Below, piece after piece: positions 30,811-41,623 of a stretch of DNA of 64,000 nucleotides (position 1 is the stretch's first letter; each line of letters begins with the position of its first letter). Where the stretch lies: contig JAHGAU010000045.1 in NCBI GenBank assembly GCA_019925105.1, forward strand, positions 1-64,000, given 5' to 3'. Source of the DNA: Niebla homalea (lineage: Eukaryota > Ascomycota > Lecanoromycetes > Lecanorales > Ramalinaceae). Below the pieces are notes generated by a model. The model was not told where the DNA came from and ran no database searches. It saw only the letters and a list, made by a program, of their open reading frames with translations. Both the position numbers and the translations under genes were made by a program.

Positions 30811-31484
30811 AGAAGAAACATTGATAGGAGATTCACGTAGAGGCCCCTACATTCAAGGCTCAACAGTGATAACAGAATTATATGCTTCGAGAGCACAAAT
30901 CGGGGCTCGACATGTACTGCCCCCCATCCCAACGCCATGCTGCAATCGCAAGTCAATCAGCATACATGCCGCTGTAGGTCTTTCTCTAGGAGCACGCACT
31001 CCCACCGGCACTTCACTATTTCATGTTTTGCTTGATTGAAACCCCGACAAAGCTACCTCAATTTCTTTTTGTTCGGCAAGTGGATCCAGAAATCCTCTTG
31101 CACATTAGCATTTCACTTTCCATTTCGACTCTGTACAGAGTGAGATCACACAAAGGAGCAGGCTCTACGAGTACACCAATTGCCCTTGCCCAAAGCAAGT
31201 ACAACCATTGACATTTACTCTATTTCCTGTTGTCAATAAATCATAGTATTTCCAAATATGCCGGAGGTTCCGAGGCTTTTTGCTATTGCCGGCGGTTGCA
31301 ACAGTCATTTCCGGATCATCGGCAGACTTGGCCTGATACAGCATGATCTTTGGCCTAGGCGCTCTCATGTGCAGCTGATCGCGGCACTCGCTTTCGATCG
31401 AGGAGTTGAATAAATCCGATACTTGAGGAGCTTGTCGCCCATTGTAGTGTTGCTCAACCCTACGTTGTGGTGGGCAATTCCGTC
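30811..31484. other. Divergent intergenic region upstream of the amidase gene
   Basis: Ordinary-composition DNA without a convincing gene. Short open frames exist on both strands (for example 31165-31368 minus) but show no recognisable motif. It should contain the amidase promoter; I could not assign a TATA box or transcription start. The amidase frame is open upstream to a TGA at 31407 without an ATG, so a further 5' exon is possible. Confidence 0.4.
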
Positions 31485-31782
31485 ATGCTTACTACTGCGA
31501 CAAAAGACGAAGCTACTTATGACCTTAGGGTTCATGCGTTAAGCACTTCGATTGCCACAAATTTTGGAGGGATTGAATATTACCTGGATCAAGCCCCAGC
31601 CCAAGTAATTACTCTTCAGCCTTCCCGCCCCTTGACTGGACTTTTCAGTGGCCTCAACGGAGATCTGTTTCCGTGTACAGTGATCAACTCGTCGAAAACC
31701 CAGCTCAATAAGGAAGACTTGGAAGCGCTTAGTGCCAAATTTGCCCTAACTGACGATGTTTGGACGCACGCGTTTCTTGAGG

Positions 31783-31857
31783 GTGAGACTAGCTGTCGTC
31801 GTGAAATTGCGAACTCAACATTACAATAATTGTTAATAATTTGATTCTTGTTAATAG
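31783..31857 (+). other. Intron 1 of the amidase gene (75 bp)
   Basis: The donor is GTGAGA and the acceptor ends in AATAG. The intron holds in-frame stops. Removing it (phase 1) joins DDVWTHAFLE to VIILQTSHSS in one frame. Other acceptors were tested: CCCACAG at 31882 breaks the frame, and TCTTAG at 31926 keeps it but drops the plausible VIILQ segment. Confidence 0.65.
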
Positions 31858-32200
31858 TTATTATACTCCAAACGTCCCACAGCTCGAAGATACGCGTTAC
31901 GCAGGATAGGGCTGCTGTTTTCTTAGAAATAGAGTCTACTCATATGCCGACCGGTCCTTATGCAATCCGGCCAGCAACTGGAGAAATCTTTCCTGTTTCG
32001 CGGTGTTGGGAAGATGATTGCAGCGCGTTCATTGGAGGTTCTCTCATATTCAGCGCTCAATTCCATGGTTTCCAGTGGCTCACCACAGCGGTGAGCAAAT
32101 TTTGTTCGACCAGGGCGGATTCGCCAATTTTTCTCAGAATCGTATAGCTGTCCCTTCGAGACTTGGCTTAGAATATACATCTACACGGCCCTTGGCAAGG

Positions 32201-32255
32201 GTATGCTGTCCCTGGAAGATAATGTACTAGACTGTTTTTGCTGATGGAAACTAAG
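32201..32255 (+). other. Intron 2 of the amidase gene (55 bp)
   Basis: Donor GTATGC, branch-like TGCTGATG and acceptor CTAAG. The intron is phase 0 and contains in-frame stops. Removal joins TSTRPLAR to FRFAVKD, the expected continuity in this amidase family. The length is typical of filamentous ascomycetes. Confidence 0.8.
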
Positions 32256-32449
32256 TTTCGTTTCGCTGTTAAAGACATCATTGATGTCGCCGGTCTTGAA
32301 ACGGGGCTCGGAAATCGCTGCTACCGCGGGCTTTACCCCAGCCGGCCTTCTTCAGCTCGATGTGTCGATCGGCTTGTGGAGGCTGGTGCAATTCTTGTGG
32401 GCAAGACGAAGACAACTCAATTTGCTGAGGGAGAAGTACCCATACAATG

Positions 32450-32690
32450 GTGAGGGACTCCTTCTTCGTTTTGCAACCTTACCTTCGCTTCTATTCGCAT
32501 TTGCCCAATATCGATGGGCAATCAAGCTCTCGGACCTTGGCGCTTCGGTTTCAATGATTACGCCTATGGAACCTGTCTAATCCCAACCCGACTGACTTGA
32601 CTGACTTTCACCTAAGTCCGTTTGTACATGCTTTGAGTAGCTGATAATCAATATCATCAAATTATCAATAATACTTATTTGCGTTCTCAG
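32450..32690 (+). other. Intron 3 of the amidase gene (241 bp)
   Basis: Donor GTGAGG after TG of a Trp codon, acceptor TTCTCAG. Removal restores TGG and joins EVPIQ-W to IDYPAPFNPRGD, exactly the family's continuity. CTGAC motifs near 32599-32607 could serve as branch sites but lie far from the acceptor. It is unusually long for such an intron; I saw no coding continuity or recognisable insertion inside it. Confidence 0.75.
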
Positions 32691-33822
32691 GATCGACTAC
32701 CCTGCTCCGTTCAATCCCCGCGGTGACTCGTACCAATCACCATCTTCTTCGAGCACCGGCTCAGCTGTCGCTTCAGCTGCCTACTCATGGCTCGATTTCA
32801 CTATCGGAACTGACACTGGGGGCTCCACTCGCCATCCAGCAGGGATATGTGGCACGTATGGTATGCGAGCTTCTACCAACTTCGTCTCCACTGCAGGTAT
32901 ATATTCGGTGTCGCCGCTCCTTGACAGCCTTGGAGTTTTTGCTCGATCTGCCCCCGTCATTAAAGCTGTCTTTCAAAGCTTGATGGAATCGTCACATCCT
33001 TCCTTGGCCGCAGCGAAGCCACCGGTCAAATATAAGCTTCTTTACCCTATCCGAGCTAAGAACACCAGGTCTCAAGACTCGCATCGCTGGTTTCCCTATC
33101 CCGGCGAACCGGGTAACGCGGCAGATGTTGAGAGTCTCTTCGAGGAGACTATCCAAAAATTGGAATCACATCTCAAATGCACCCGGAGCCCATTCAATCT
33201 CGATGACACGTGGCGTGAAACTCGCCCGGCCGGCCAGGACGAAAGCTTAGACAAGGCTACGGGCCATATATACACCGTGCTCAGTACCTACTCGTGTGTT
33301 CGGAAAACCATCGATCCATTCATAGCGGATTTCAAAGCTGCAAACAGTGGCCGCTCACCAGCTATCGACCGCGTAGTGAAGGCTCGACAAGATTACGGCC
33401 GATCGACTACTGCTTTGCAATACGACACCGCTGTTCAATCGGCCAAAGTATTCTCGCAGTGGTTTAGAGAGATCATTCTCGCGAAGTCGGCCGAAGACGA
33501 GTTTCCGTTGCTTGTCTTTCCCCAGAGCTGGGGTTTGCCAGTCTACCGCGATGAACCGGACAGCGGACCAGTATTCTTTAACTCTTTCTCCATTTATAGC
33601 TTAAGCTATCTGTCGGGTTGTCCCGATTGCACCGTCCCTGTCGGCGAAGTGCCATGCCAGTCGCGTGTCACAACAGCTAAGATGTTCCTCCCAGTCTCCC
33701 AGTCTATATTGAGCCCGCCAAAGACGGACCTACAATTATTGGCATTGTTGTCGGAACTTGAAGACGAGGGTGTGCTGCGGCCTGTTAACGCTGGGACGCG
33801 TATGTATGCAGAGGCGAAGTAG

Positions 33823-34527
33823 CACGCTAGGATGGAGAGTGTTTTAACGACACGGATCGGAGATTGGAAGACTTCGATGCTAGAGCTATAGCAATTTCCA
33901 TAGAGGCTTGATAACGCACGTTACCTAAGTCTTCTTCCATCCTCTCATTGCCATTTAGTAGGCATTACCTCGTAGTCCGCTAAAATGTCAGACTTAGGCA
34001 TTGCTTTGAACAAACCAATATGCTCTGCTCCGGGAACACCACAAAGCATTGGCTTTTCTGAATAAATACTTCCTTATTAAGATGTCATATAAAAAGTATC
34101 TCTGAAGAACAGGAAGGAACAACGTTATAAAAGTCGGCAAAGAAGCTATTACAGTCTTTGCTAGCGGCTAGCGCCAGCACGCGTTAACACCATATTAACG
34201 TAATTTTAAACAGACTCCAGCACTCCGTTAAGCTATTGGGTCTTAGGGGTATTTAGGATTTTAATTGGTGAATAGTTAGCCGTAAGTAGAACGAAAATAA
34301 TTTATAATAATTATTTATTTAATGTAATATAAAAATAAACAATAAAAAAATCATATTAAGAAAGGAAATATAATGTTAAGGAACTGATCCATGAGGCCTA
34401 GCTATAAACGGAATAATAGCTATAAGGGTATATATGGTATATGTAGCTGCATTTATATAATAAGTGCAGGTATTAAGGAGCTAGGTTTAATACGGCAAGT
34501 AAGCCGAGGCTGGGAGTAAGGCCTGCT
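33823..34527. other. 3' flank of the amidase gene grading into AT-rich repeat
   Basis: No gene seen. The composition is ordinary to about 34.2 kb and then turns AT-rich. Between 34380 and 34527 a moderately preserved stretch leads into the MITE insertion site. Confidence 0.5.
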
Positions 34528-34535
34528 GGAACCAT

Positions 34536-34951
34536 TACTCCCCCAACCGGTACGGGATTGATCCCGCGGGATAGGTACGGGACCGGTGGTAAACGGTATG
34601 GGACGGTACGGTACCGGGAAATACCAAGATACCGCTTTATTATTTATAATATATAAATAATAATATATATATTAAAATTAATTTTAAAAAAAATTTAAAA
34701 ATTCAATATTAAAAGTAAATATTTCTTTTAAATAAACTTAACGGTTTATTTAATATTAAAAATAATGTATTTTATACTTAAAAAAGAGAATTATTTCATT
34801 AATATTTTTATTACCGGGATCTTAATATTTTTTAATCCTATACCGGCGGGATAGGGACGGTACGGGAACGGGAAATACCCTTATACCGTACCGGCCGGTA
34901 TAGGAAGATCATACTGAAATCCCGTCCAATACCGTCCCGGTTGGGGGAGTA
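34536..34951. mobile_element. hAT-type MITE copy 1 (416 bp)
   Basis: Non-autonomous DNA element. It begins TACTCCCCCAACCGG and ends with the near-complement CCGGTTGGGGGAGTA. It is flanked by a perfect 8-bp target duplication GGAACCAT (34528-34535 and 34952-34959), the size made by hAT transposases. GC-rich, repetitive subterminal arms (GGTACGGG-type motifs) bracket an AT-rich core at about 34640-34810. It has no coding capacity. A 210-bp sibling lies at 63318-63527. Confidence 0.85.
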
Positions 34952-34959
34952 GGAACCAT

Positions 34960-35446
34960 AATACGATCCCCCTCTTTATAATGGTAAGCTCCTATAAATT
35001 AATTATATATACCTTTTTCGGAGTTATCTATTATTATAAGGAACTACTAGGTATATAATGAATACCTTAAACGATCGTATTGATTAAGTATTAAAAATTG
35101 AGCAGTTTAAATATTAAGAAAAGATTCTTAAAAAACGCTAAAAAATCGTTATTATAAAGGTAAAAAATTCGATAGAAGTTAAGTCGATTAACGTATTCTC
35201 CGGGGTAAAGCTAAATCGTATACTTTCTGTTAAAAAAGAGCTTAATATAAAGTTATTACCGTAAACGTTATTTAAAAATTAAAACGATTAATAAAATGCC
35301 CGTAGGTAAGCCGGTTAAATAACTTTCACCCTATATAGGTAAGTTAAAGCCGTAATAATAGCTTTTACCTTCAATACCATTATCGTACTTATAGATATAA
35401 TTTCTACCTTTTACTTTACTTAAAGTATTACTTTTATATCTGGAAA
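34960..35446. repeat. Decayed repeat sequence, unassigned
   Basis: AT-rich DNA between MITE copy 1 and the next non-autonomous element. No open frame, inverted repeat or match to the LINE family was recognised. Confidence 0.4.
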
Positions 35447-35972
35447 TTTATAAACCAGCATATAAGCACTCCGAGTGCAAACGAGTAGGTTAAGCAGGTT
35501 AAACTTATGTCCCCCTTCGCTTAGCCTTTAAGCGCTCTAAGTACTCGCGAGTATCCGGTTTGCTCCTAAGTTTCTTACTTGCTCGCAAGTTTTTTGACTT
35601 AACATTTTCTTAATTAAATTACCTCCTTTGATTACCCCCCTTTTTAGGATAAATTATTAACTTTAAAAGTAACTTTCAATGAAATTAACCGAATCTATAA
35701 TCAGTTTTTAAAAACGTTGAATATTATAGCTTATAAGGGGGGTTACGGGTATATCCGTTACCAAAAATGAAAGCTTAATTAAAAAATTTATAAAAAATAA
35801 AAACTGTTTATTTTACCGTTTTCAACGTTTTTATTTTTAACTTTTTTTTACCCGTTTAAGACCGCTCGGGGCGCTTATAAGTTTTCCTGGATGCTTATAA
35901 ATAATTTACGAGCGGTCTAAGTGAATAAATCCATTTTTTTTATTTACTCGATCCGAGCAGGTCGCAGATTTG
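35447..35972. mobile_element. hAT-like non-autonomous element, copy 1
   Basis: About 526 bp, clearly homologous to 52749-53272. The left end reads CTGGAAATTTATAAACC and the right end GCAGATTTGCTG, an imperfect inverted pair around (C)GCAAAT. Subterminal motifs with clusters of ACTCGC, GCTCGTAAG and CTCCGAGC repeat on both strands, as in hAT ends. No clean 8-bp target duplication was found, so the edges may be off by a few bases. No coding capacity is seen. It abuts the visible 5' limit of the interrupted LINE. Confidence 0.6.
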
Positions 35973-36260
35973 CTGATGTACATAAGAAAGGAATACGGGA
36001 GGTAACTTAAGTATTTATAATATATATAATTTACCGTTAATTAATAAAGTAAAGCCTTTAATAATATTATTACTTAAGAATGTTATATCCTTACCCGGTA
36101 AATATATTATATTAAAAGACTTTAACCTTTATTATAATATATAAAATAAAAAAGGTTATATAATTAATTATACTGAATTAAAGGAGTTATTAATAACCGT
36201 TATAACGTTTAATTTTTTATTATTAATACCTTAAGGTATTATAACGTAAAAGAAGCGGGG

Positions 36261-36416
36261 TTTTATGTGCATATATAGCATGGGGGATACGCGGGAGCAT
36301 TCATAGGTATAGGACACTCTTTGTACGTAGAGGACAGATGATCCTTAGGATCCCATCTGCATTCAGGTAGAATTATCATTTATACATTATTACACTTTTT
36401 GGTCGATATACCAACA
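36261..36416 (+). mobile_element. Solo LTR (Gypsy family of 38385-52233)
   Basis: A 156-bp LTR inserted into LINE copy 3, flanked by a perfect 5-bp duplication CGGGG (36256-36260 and 36417-36421). It ends in ACCAACA and shares the core TACGTAGAGGACAG and CACTTTTTGGTC with the LTRs at 38385 and 52085. The first dinucleotide is TT rather than TG. It was left by recombination between the LTRs of a former full element. Confidence 0.85.
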
Positions 36417-38384
36417 CGGGGATTTAAGATAACGATTAATTTAACGTTTAATATAAAGGGGATCATTAACGTAATAATAGTATATAAGCCTTAAGAAGAC
36501 TTAAAATATAACTTAAATTATATATTAATATAGATAACCTTAAACTAATCGGTTAACGTAACGTTATTAATATTAATAAAAAGGGTATAAAAGATAATCC
36601 AGGAAGTTAAAATATATAAAAAAGCAGAGGAAATAATAACGTAATTAATAAAGCTTCCCCGGTCAAATAATAAGGATTAAATTAACCTTTTTATAAAATA
36701 AATTATAAAAGCGTTAAATAATATAATTAATATAACAATCTTAATAATAAAACCGTCTTAAAGAATTAAGATTTATTAAAATAAGGAATATACGATAAGG
36801 ATTATAAAAGTAAAAATATTAATTAAATAAATTATTATATATAGGAATTAAAAATTATTTATAAAATTAAAAGAAGCTTAAAAAAAAGGAAAGGATTATT
36901 AAGAAAAATAAATGAATATACTTCTGATTAATAGTTTATAATTTAACCGTTTCCTTTTATAAAGTATAAAAGTTAATAAAATATAATAAGGAACAAAATA
37001 GGAAATTTAAATTTATCTTTAAATTCCTGCTTTTCAAAAGGCCCGATAATATAGTAATTATACCTTTAGAGGGGCTTTCTTCCCTCCTTTATTAAACGTT
37101 AATTTAACGGATATTGAAGAAATTATATACTTTAACCCGGTAAATATTAATAAGGAAATAACCTTAAAAATAATAATTAAAGCGATTAATAAATTAAATA
37201 AAAATAAAACCTTTAAATTAAATAGAATTTTAAATAAGTTCTTATTAATAATAATATTATTATTTAAGAAGGTTTTTATTTCTTTATTTTAAGTTTATTT
37301 TAAGATTAATTATTACTTTTATAAGTTTAAGGAAATTAAAATAATTACCCTTAAGAAATTAATTAAGTTAAATTACTTAAGGGTAAAAACTTATAAGTTA
37401 ATCGTATTCCTTTATATATAAAAAAGTCTTAAAAACGGTAATTATAAAGATCCTTAATAATTACGCGGAAGAATATAGGCTCCTCCTTAATTAATAAATA
37501 AAAATGAGGAAAAGAAAATTGATAAAAATAGTTTTAAAACGTTTAATTAATAATATATATATAATATAAAATTATAAAAAGAGATACGTAATATATCTTT
37601 TTTTAAAAAAATATCGTTGGAGCCTTTAATAAAATAAATTATCAATGATTATTATATAACTTACGGAATAAAAGATATTACTTTTCCTTATAAATTAAGT
37701 AGGAAGCTTTTTAAGTAACCGCGTAATATTAATTAATTTAAATTAAAAAACAAGCTTAATAAAACTAATTATAATCAAAATGTTTGAAAGATTATTTATT
37801 TTTCCGGTTTTATTATTTTTCTTTAATAGTCCGTTAATTAAAAAATTAAGAAAATTAAAGTAAAAAATTTAAATAAAAAGCTTTATAAATAATATTCACT
37901 TTTTAAGCTATAATATATTGACTTATATAAATTACTTAAAGTTAAAATAAGTTTATAAGGTTTATTTACGGTAAGTAAGAATAGATAATATTTAATTTAC
38001 GTTATACAAGTATAAAGTTATTTATATAACTAAAAGCTTAAAACTATATAATATAATAATTCCAGTAGACTTAAATAAGGTTATGGTAAAACCGGAAATT
38101 AATATTAAAATTCTTAAACTTTAAGTCAACGGAAAACTTAATTAAAAGGATTATATAAAAAAAATCAAAAAGAAGATAATTTTATAAGAAAAAGGCTTTA
38201 CTTATTTTATAATATTAATATAAAAAGTTACTTTATAGAAGGTTAAAATGGTTTATTAAGTAATAATAAGGCCGGTTATAATATACACGGTAACTATTTA
38301 ATACTCGCTTAAAGGTACCCTTAGATAATAAAAAAAGCTTATTTAAGAATTATAAAAGGTTTAAAACCGGTACTTAAAAGTAAT

Positions 38385-38530
38385 TGTTATGTGCAGCATG
38401 CATACATAGGAGCATTAATAGGTGTAGGACACCCTTTGTACGTAGAGGACAGGCATCCTTATAATGCTTTTATCCTTTAGGTAAAATCATTATTTATATA
38501 TTATGACACTTTTTAATCTATACATTAATG
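38385..38530 (+). repeat. Left LTR of the Gypsy element
   Basis: Starts TGTTATGTGC right after GTAAT. Contains TACGTAGAGGACAGGCATCC and TAGGTAAAATCATTATT. The 3' end is RIP-shifted (CATTAATG where the right LTR has CACCAACA). Confidence 0.8.
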
Positions 38531-40896
38531 AATAATAATAATAGCTACTTATATTAATATTATATTAACGTATATTATAAGATCCGCTAATATGAACTAA
38601 AGCATTAATTTATTAATTATAACGGATATTTCCTTTATAACGGTATTAAAGGTATTAATTTTATATGCTTTAGAATACCGCCTTTAATTCGCTTTTAAAT
38701 ACCTTTAAAGAAAGACTAAAAATAATATTATAAAGAAAATATATATATTATAAGCCTTTTAAGTATTACCGGATTTTAATATTATTATTTTAATATATTA
38801 ATTAAATACTTTATTAAGATCCGGTAATTTAATAACCACAACGATTTTATACTTAACTTTAAAAAGATTCGTTTAAATAATCGAGAATAATTAATAATTA
38901 AATAACTTAAGAATTATATTTATTATAAGTAAATTACTTTAATTAAAATCTTTTAAAGCTATAGAATTTATTACTTTTCTTAATCCAATTTTTAAAAACT
39001 GGATTTTAAATCCTTTAATACTTTAACGTAATCTACTATACTTTAAAAACGCCTTATTATCGTTATAATTACTATATAAATTGTTATTAATTTTAATGAA
39101 ATTAAGTAAATTTAAATTACGTTAATACGGTTAAAGGCCTTGAAAATTTAATACCGTAAGATTATTATTTTTATTAAATAGTTTTCTACCTTTATAATAG
39201 CTATTAAATTTACCTTTTATATTAATATTAATATTATAATATTCCTTTTTGGCTTTAAGTATTAAACCGGAATCCAAGCTTAATAAATTTAATATATTAA
39301 ACTTAAGTTTATTAAACCTAGGTTTATTATATTAAATAAGAAATATTTTTATTAAAGAAATAATTTTCACTTAATTTATTAGTCCGCTTAATCCGTTAAA
39401 AATAATAAATTTTATTAAAAAGTAAATAATATAATTATAAAATATAATTTAAGAATTAATTTTTATTATTATATAAAATTAATAGTAAAATAATTTTAAC
39501 GATAATTTATTCCCTCTTTTTAATAATATAATATAATTAATAAGAGGTTTATAATTAAACCGATTAATAAATTTTAATCCCAATAATATCGGATTTTTTA
39601 ATCCTTTTTATAAAAATAAGTCTTCCGATATAGCTTTTATAATTAAGTATTCCGGGAAATATATCTTTTTTTAAGATATATATATCTTTATTAATTAATT
39701 AAAAGATATTACTTAAATAATAGATATATAATTATTACGGAATAACCTATAATTATACTTAAGAAATATTACTTTAAAATAATATACTATAGAATTATTA
39801 AATACCGAGAAACGACTTATCAAATATAATAACGGTTTAATTAAATAAACTTCTTAAATTATTATTAAATTTAAGTTACCTTAATAAGTCAGTTTAAATA
39901 TTCTGGTTATTAAAAAATATACTATAAATAATGTTTTTCGGAACCGGGAGCCCCGTAAATATACGTAAATTGTTTTGCGGGCTATATATACGTTAAATTT
40001 TAATAATATTTAAAATTAATTTATACTTATTTACGGCGGGTTTTAGAATTTTAATAGGATTTATAATTACCAATTATAATTATTATTATTAATAATTATT
40101 TTAAGCTTGTAAATAAATTTAAATATAATTAATAAGCTTACGTTATTAAGTGTTATATATTTTTATAGATATATCCGTAAAATCGTAAAATAAGTATATT
40201 ATTTTAAAATAATCGGAATTTTATAAAAAATTCGGAAATCGTTCCTTTTTTTTAATTATTAATATTATCCTTTTAAGCGTATAAATAAAATAAAGTTTAC
40301 AATATATACCCTTAGGAAAAAGGATAATAATAATTATTTTTAACGTCGTAAAAGCCTTTAAAAAGAGGGTCTGATTTTAAATATTAAATACATTATATAA
40401 AATAAAGGGCTAATTAAGCCTTTATATTTAAAAATAATAAAAAAAAAGAATATATTACCCGATAAGGAGGAATTAAAAGGATTTTAAAATAACGATGATT
40501 TTACTATAAAAGAAATATATTTTATATATTAATCCCCTATACGTTATTAATATATTAAATATATATTAAAGTACTTATTATAAAATAAACCTTTTATTTA
40601 TTTTAAATATAATTATTAAAAATCAGAGGGAGTAAACTTAAATATTCTTAAGGTTTTTCCGTTAAATTAACGGATTTAATCCGTTAATAATTAATATATA
40701 TAAGCTTAATAAATTAATAGTATATTATTTATAATTATTAGCTTTACCGTAATAAGGAATATATACCTTATAGGCTTTACCTTTAAGGTATATTAATATA
40801 CTATAAATAAAGTCTAATTTACCCTTAATTTACCCGTAATAGACTTTTATATAAATAGCGGGTATCTTACTATAATTATTAATTATAATATTACAT

Positions 40897-41623
40897 GGGG
40901 CGAGCGTGGCGGAATGGCATTTTTGAGTGCAGAAGATAAACTATAGAATAGTCAAACATTTCAAGGGTAAGGGACGATTTCGCTAAAAGCCCTTAAACCC
41001 TATCCGGTAAATTATATAATTAATATAAATAAAACAATAATAAATATCCGATAATTTATTAATACCCGTAATTAACCTTAAATAAACCTAGTTATTACGT
41101 AAGGCCGGTAAAAAGGGGTTATGGGGATTTAATATTAAAAAGTTAAAATTAAAATTAAATAAGGTTAATCCGAAAAATTATATAATAAAGTACTTAAAAT
41201 AAAGTTTAAATATTAAGAAAAATAAAGTTATATAATCGGGGCCGCCTTCCCCCGATTAAGTTTAATATTATTATTAAATTTTTACCGTAAACTATAACGT
41301 TAAAAAATAAAAGATTCTTAACGGAAATAATAAAGTAAGGATTTAAAATAATTATCAATCTTAATCGGATTAATATAAAAACTTAATCGTAATATTAAGG
41401 TAAATAATTATGAAAAAGAGGTTTTTATTTAAATCGGGTTAATATTTAGGGTAAGTTAAGGTTAAATTTACCGATTACGGTTTCTTTTTCCCTTTTAAAA
41501 TTGAAGCGATAAGTTTAAAATAAATATAAATATTAAAATAACCGTAACCTAGCTATTAGCATTATAGAACGCCGAAATTAGCTTAAAGTAGCTAGACTCG
41601 TGTATAAACAAATCAATCAATCA
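40897..41623 (+). mobile_element. SINE-like element with tRNA-like head and LINE-type 3' end
   Basis: A 727-bp insertion in the Gypsy element, flanked by a perfect 12-bp duplication ATAATATTACAT (40885-40896 and 41624-41635). The 5' end starts GGGGCGAGCG and includes TGGCGGAATGG (40907-40917), which fits the RNA polymerase III A box. A weaker B-box-like TTTCAAGGGT lies near 40959. The 3' end (GAACGCCGAAATTAG, then GCTAGACTCG and AATCAATCAATCA) closely resembles the end of LINE copies 1 and 2. The central 500 bp is AT-rich without an open frame. Known SINEs use a partner LINE's reverse transcriptase by sharing its 3' end; that is the inference here. It is long for a SINE, so it may be composite. 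Confidence 0.7.

Larger units (their letters stand above)
31485..33822 (+). pseudogene. Amidase-signature family protein, four exons, apparent +1 frameshifts in exon 2
   Basis: Likely hydrolyses an amide bond; substrate unknown. Deduced exons are 31485-31782, 31858-32200, 32256-32449 and 32691-33822. If two surplus bases in exon 2 are discounted, the exons sum to 655 codons (654 residues) and all intron phases agree. Amidase-signature residues are visible: catalytic Lys in AVKDIIDVAG (about residue 219), cis-Ser in SSSSTGSA (about 299), and nucleophile Ser in GTDTGGSTR (about 323). The 80- and 24-residue spacings suit the family. The N-terminal 200 residues match the extra domain of fungal amidases sometimes annotated as Arp1-like. 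The C-terminus (FPQSWGLPVYRD, NSFSIYSLSYLSGCPD, VPVGEVP) is complete to the TAG stop. Frame moves from 0 to 1 near 32037 and from 1 to 2 near 32090. This means either recent inactivation, sequence error, or an unusual tiny intron. The start is the ATG at 31485. Confidence 0.8.
30440..34200. other. GC-equilibrated island within the RIP block
   Basis: Base composition changes sharply at about 30.44 kb. CpA and TpG become ordinary, GC is near 50%, and codon-like structure appears. It falls back to AT-rich sequence between about 34.15 and 34.3 kb. The island holds the amidase gene and a short minus-strand coding remnant. It is single-copy within the window, which fits its escape from RIP. Confidence 0.85.

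Noticed and set aside
30821..31368. Short open frames upstream of the amidase (30821-31039, 31023-31211, 31165-31368)
   Set aside because: No recognisable motif, mutual overlap and no splice-site support.
31467..31484. Start of the amidase at 31467
   Set aside because: That codon is GTG. The first in-frame ATG is at 31485, and nuclear fungal genes start at ATG.
31883..31926. Alternative acceptors for intron 1 (31882 or 31926)
   Set aside because: 31882 breaks the frame. 31926 keeps it but loses a plausible coding segment and needs a longer intron than the 31857 acceptor.
32038..32075. Tiny intron explaining the exon 2 frame change
   Set aside because: A 38-bp intron restores the frame, but the donor GTTCTC is non-consensus and the length is below normal. 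It is kept only as an alternative to frameshifts.
34534..34953. TA target duplication (mariner-type) for the MITEs
   Set aside because: TA flanks the GGGGGAG ends, but including it in the element reveals perfect 8-bp duplications at both copies, which is stronger and hAT-like.
40897..40980. Functional tRNA gene
   Set aside because: An A-box-like motif is present, but there is no convincing cloverleaf and it sits at the head of a transposed element.
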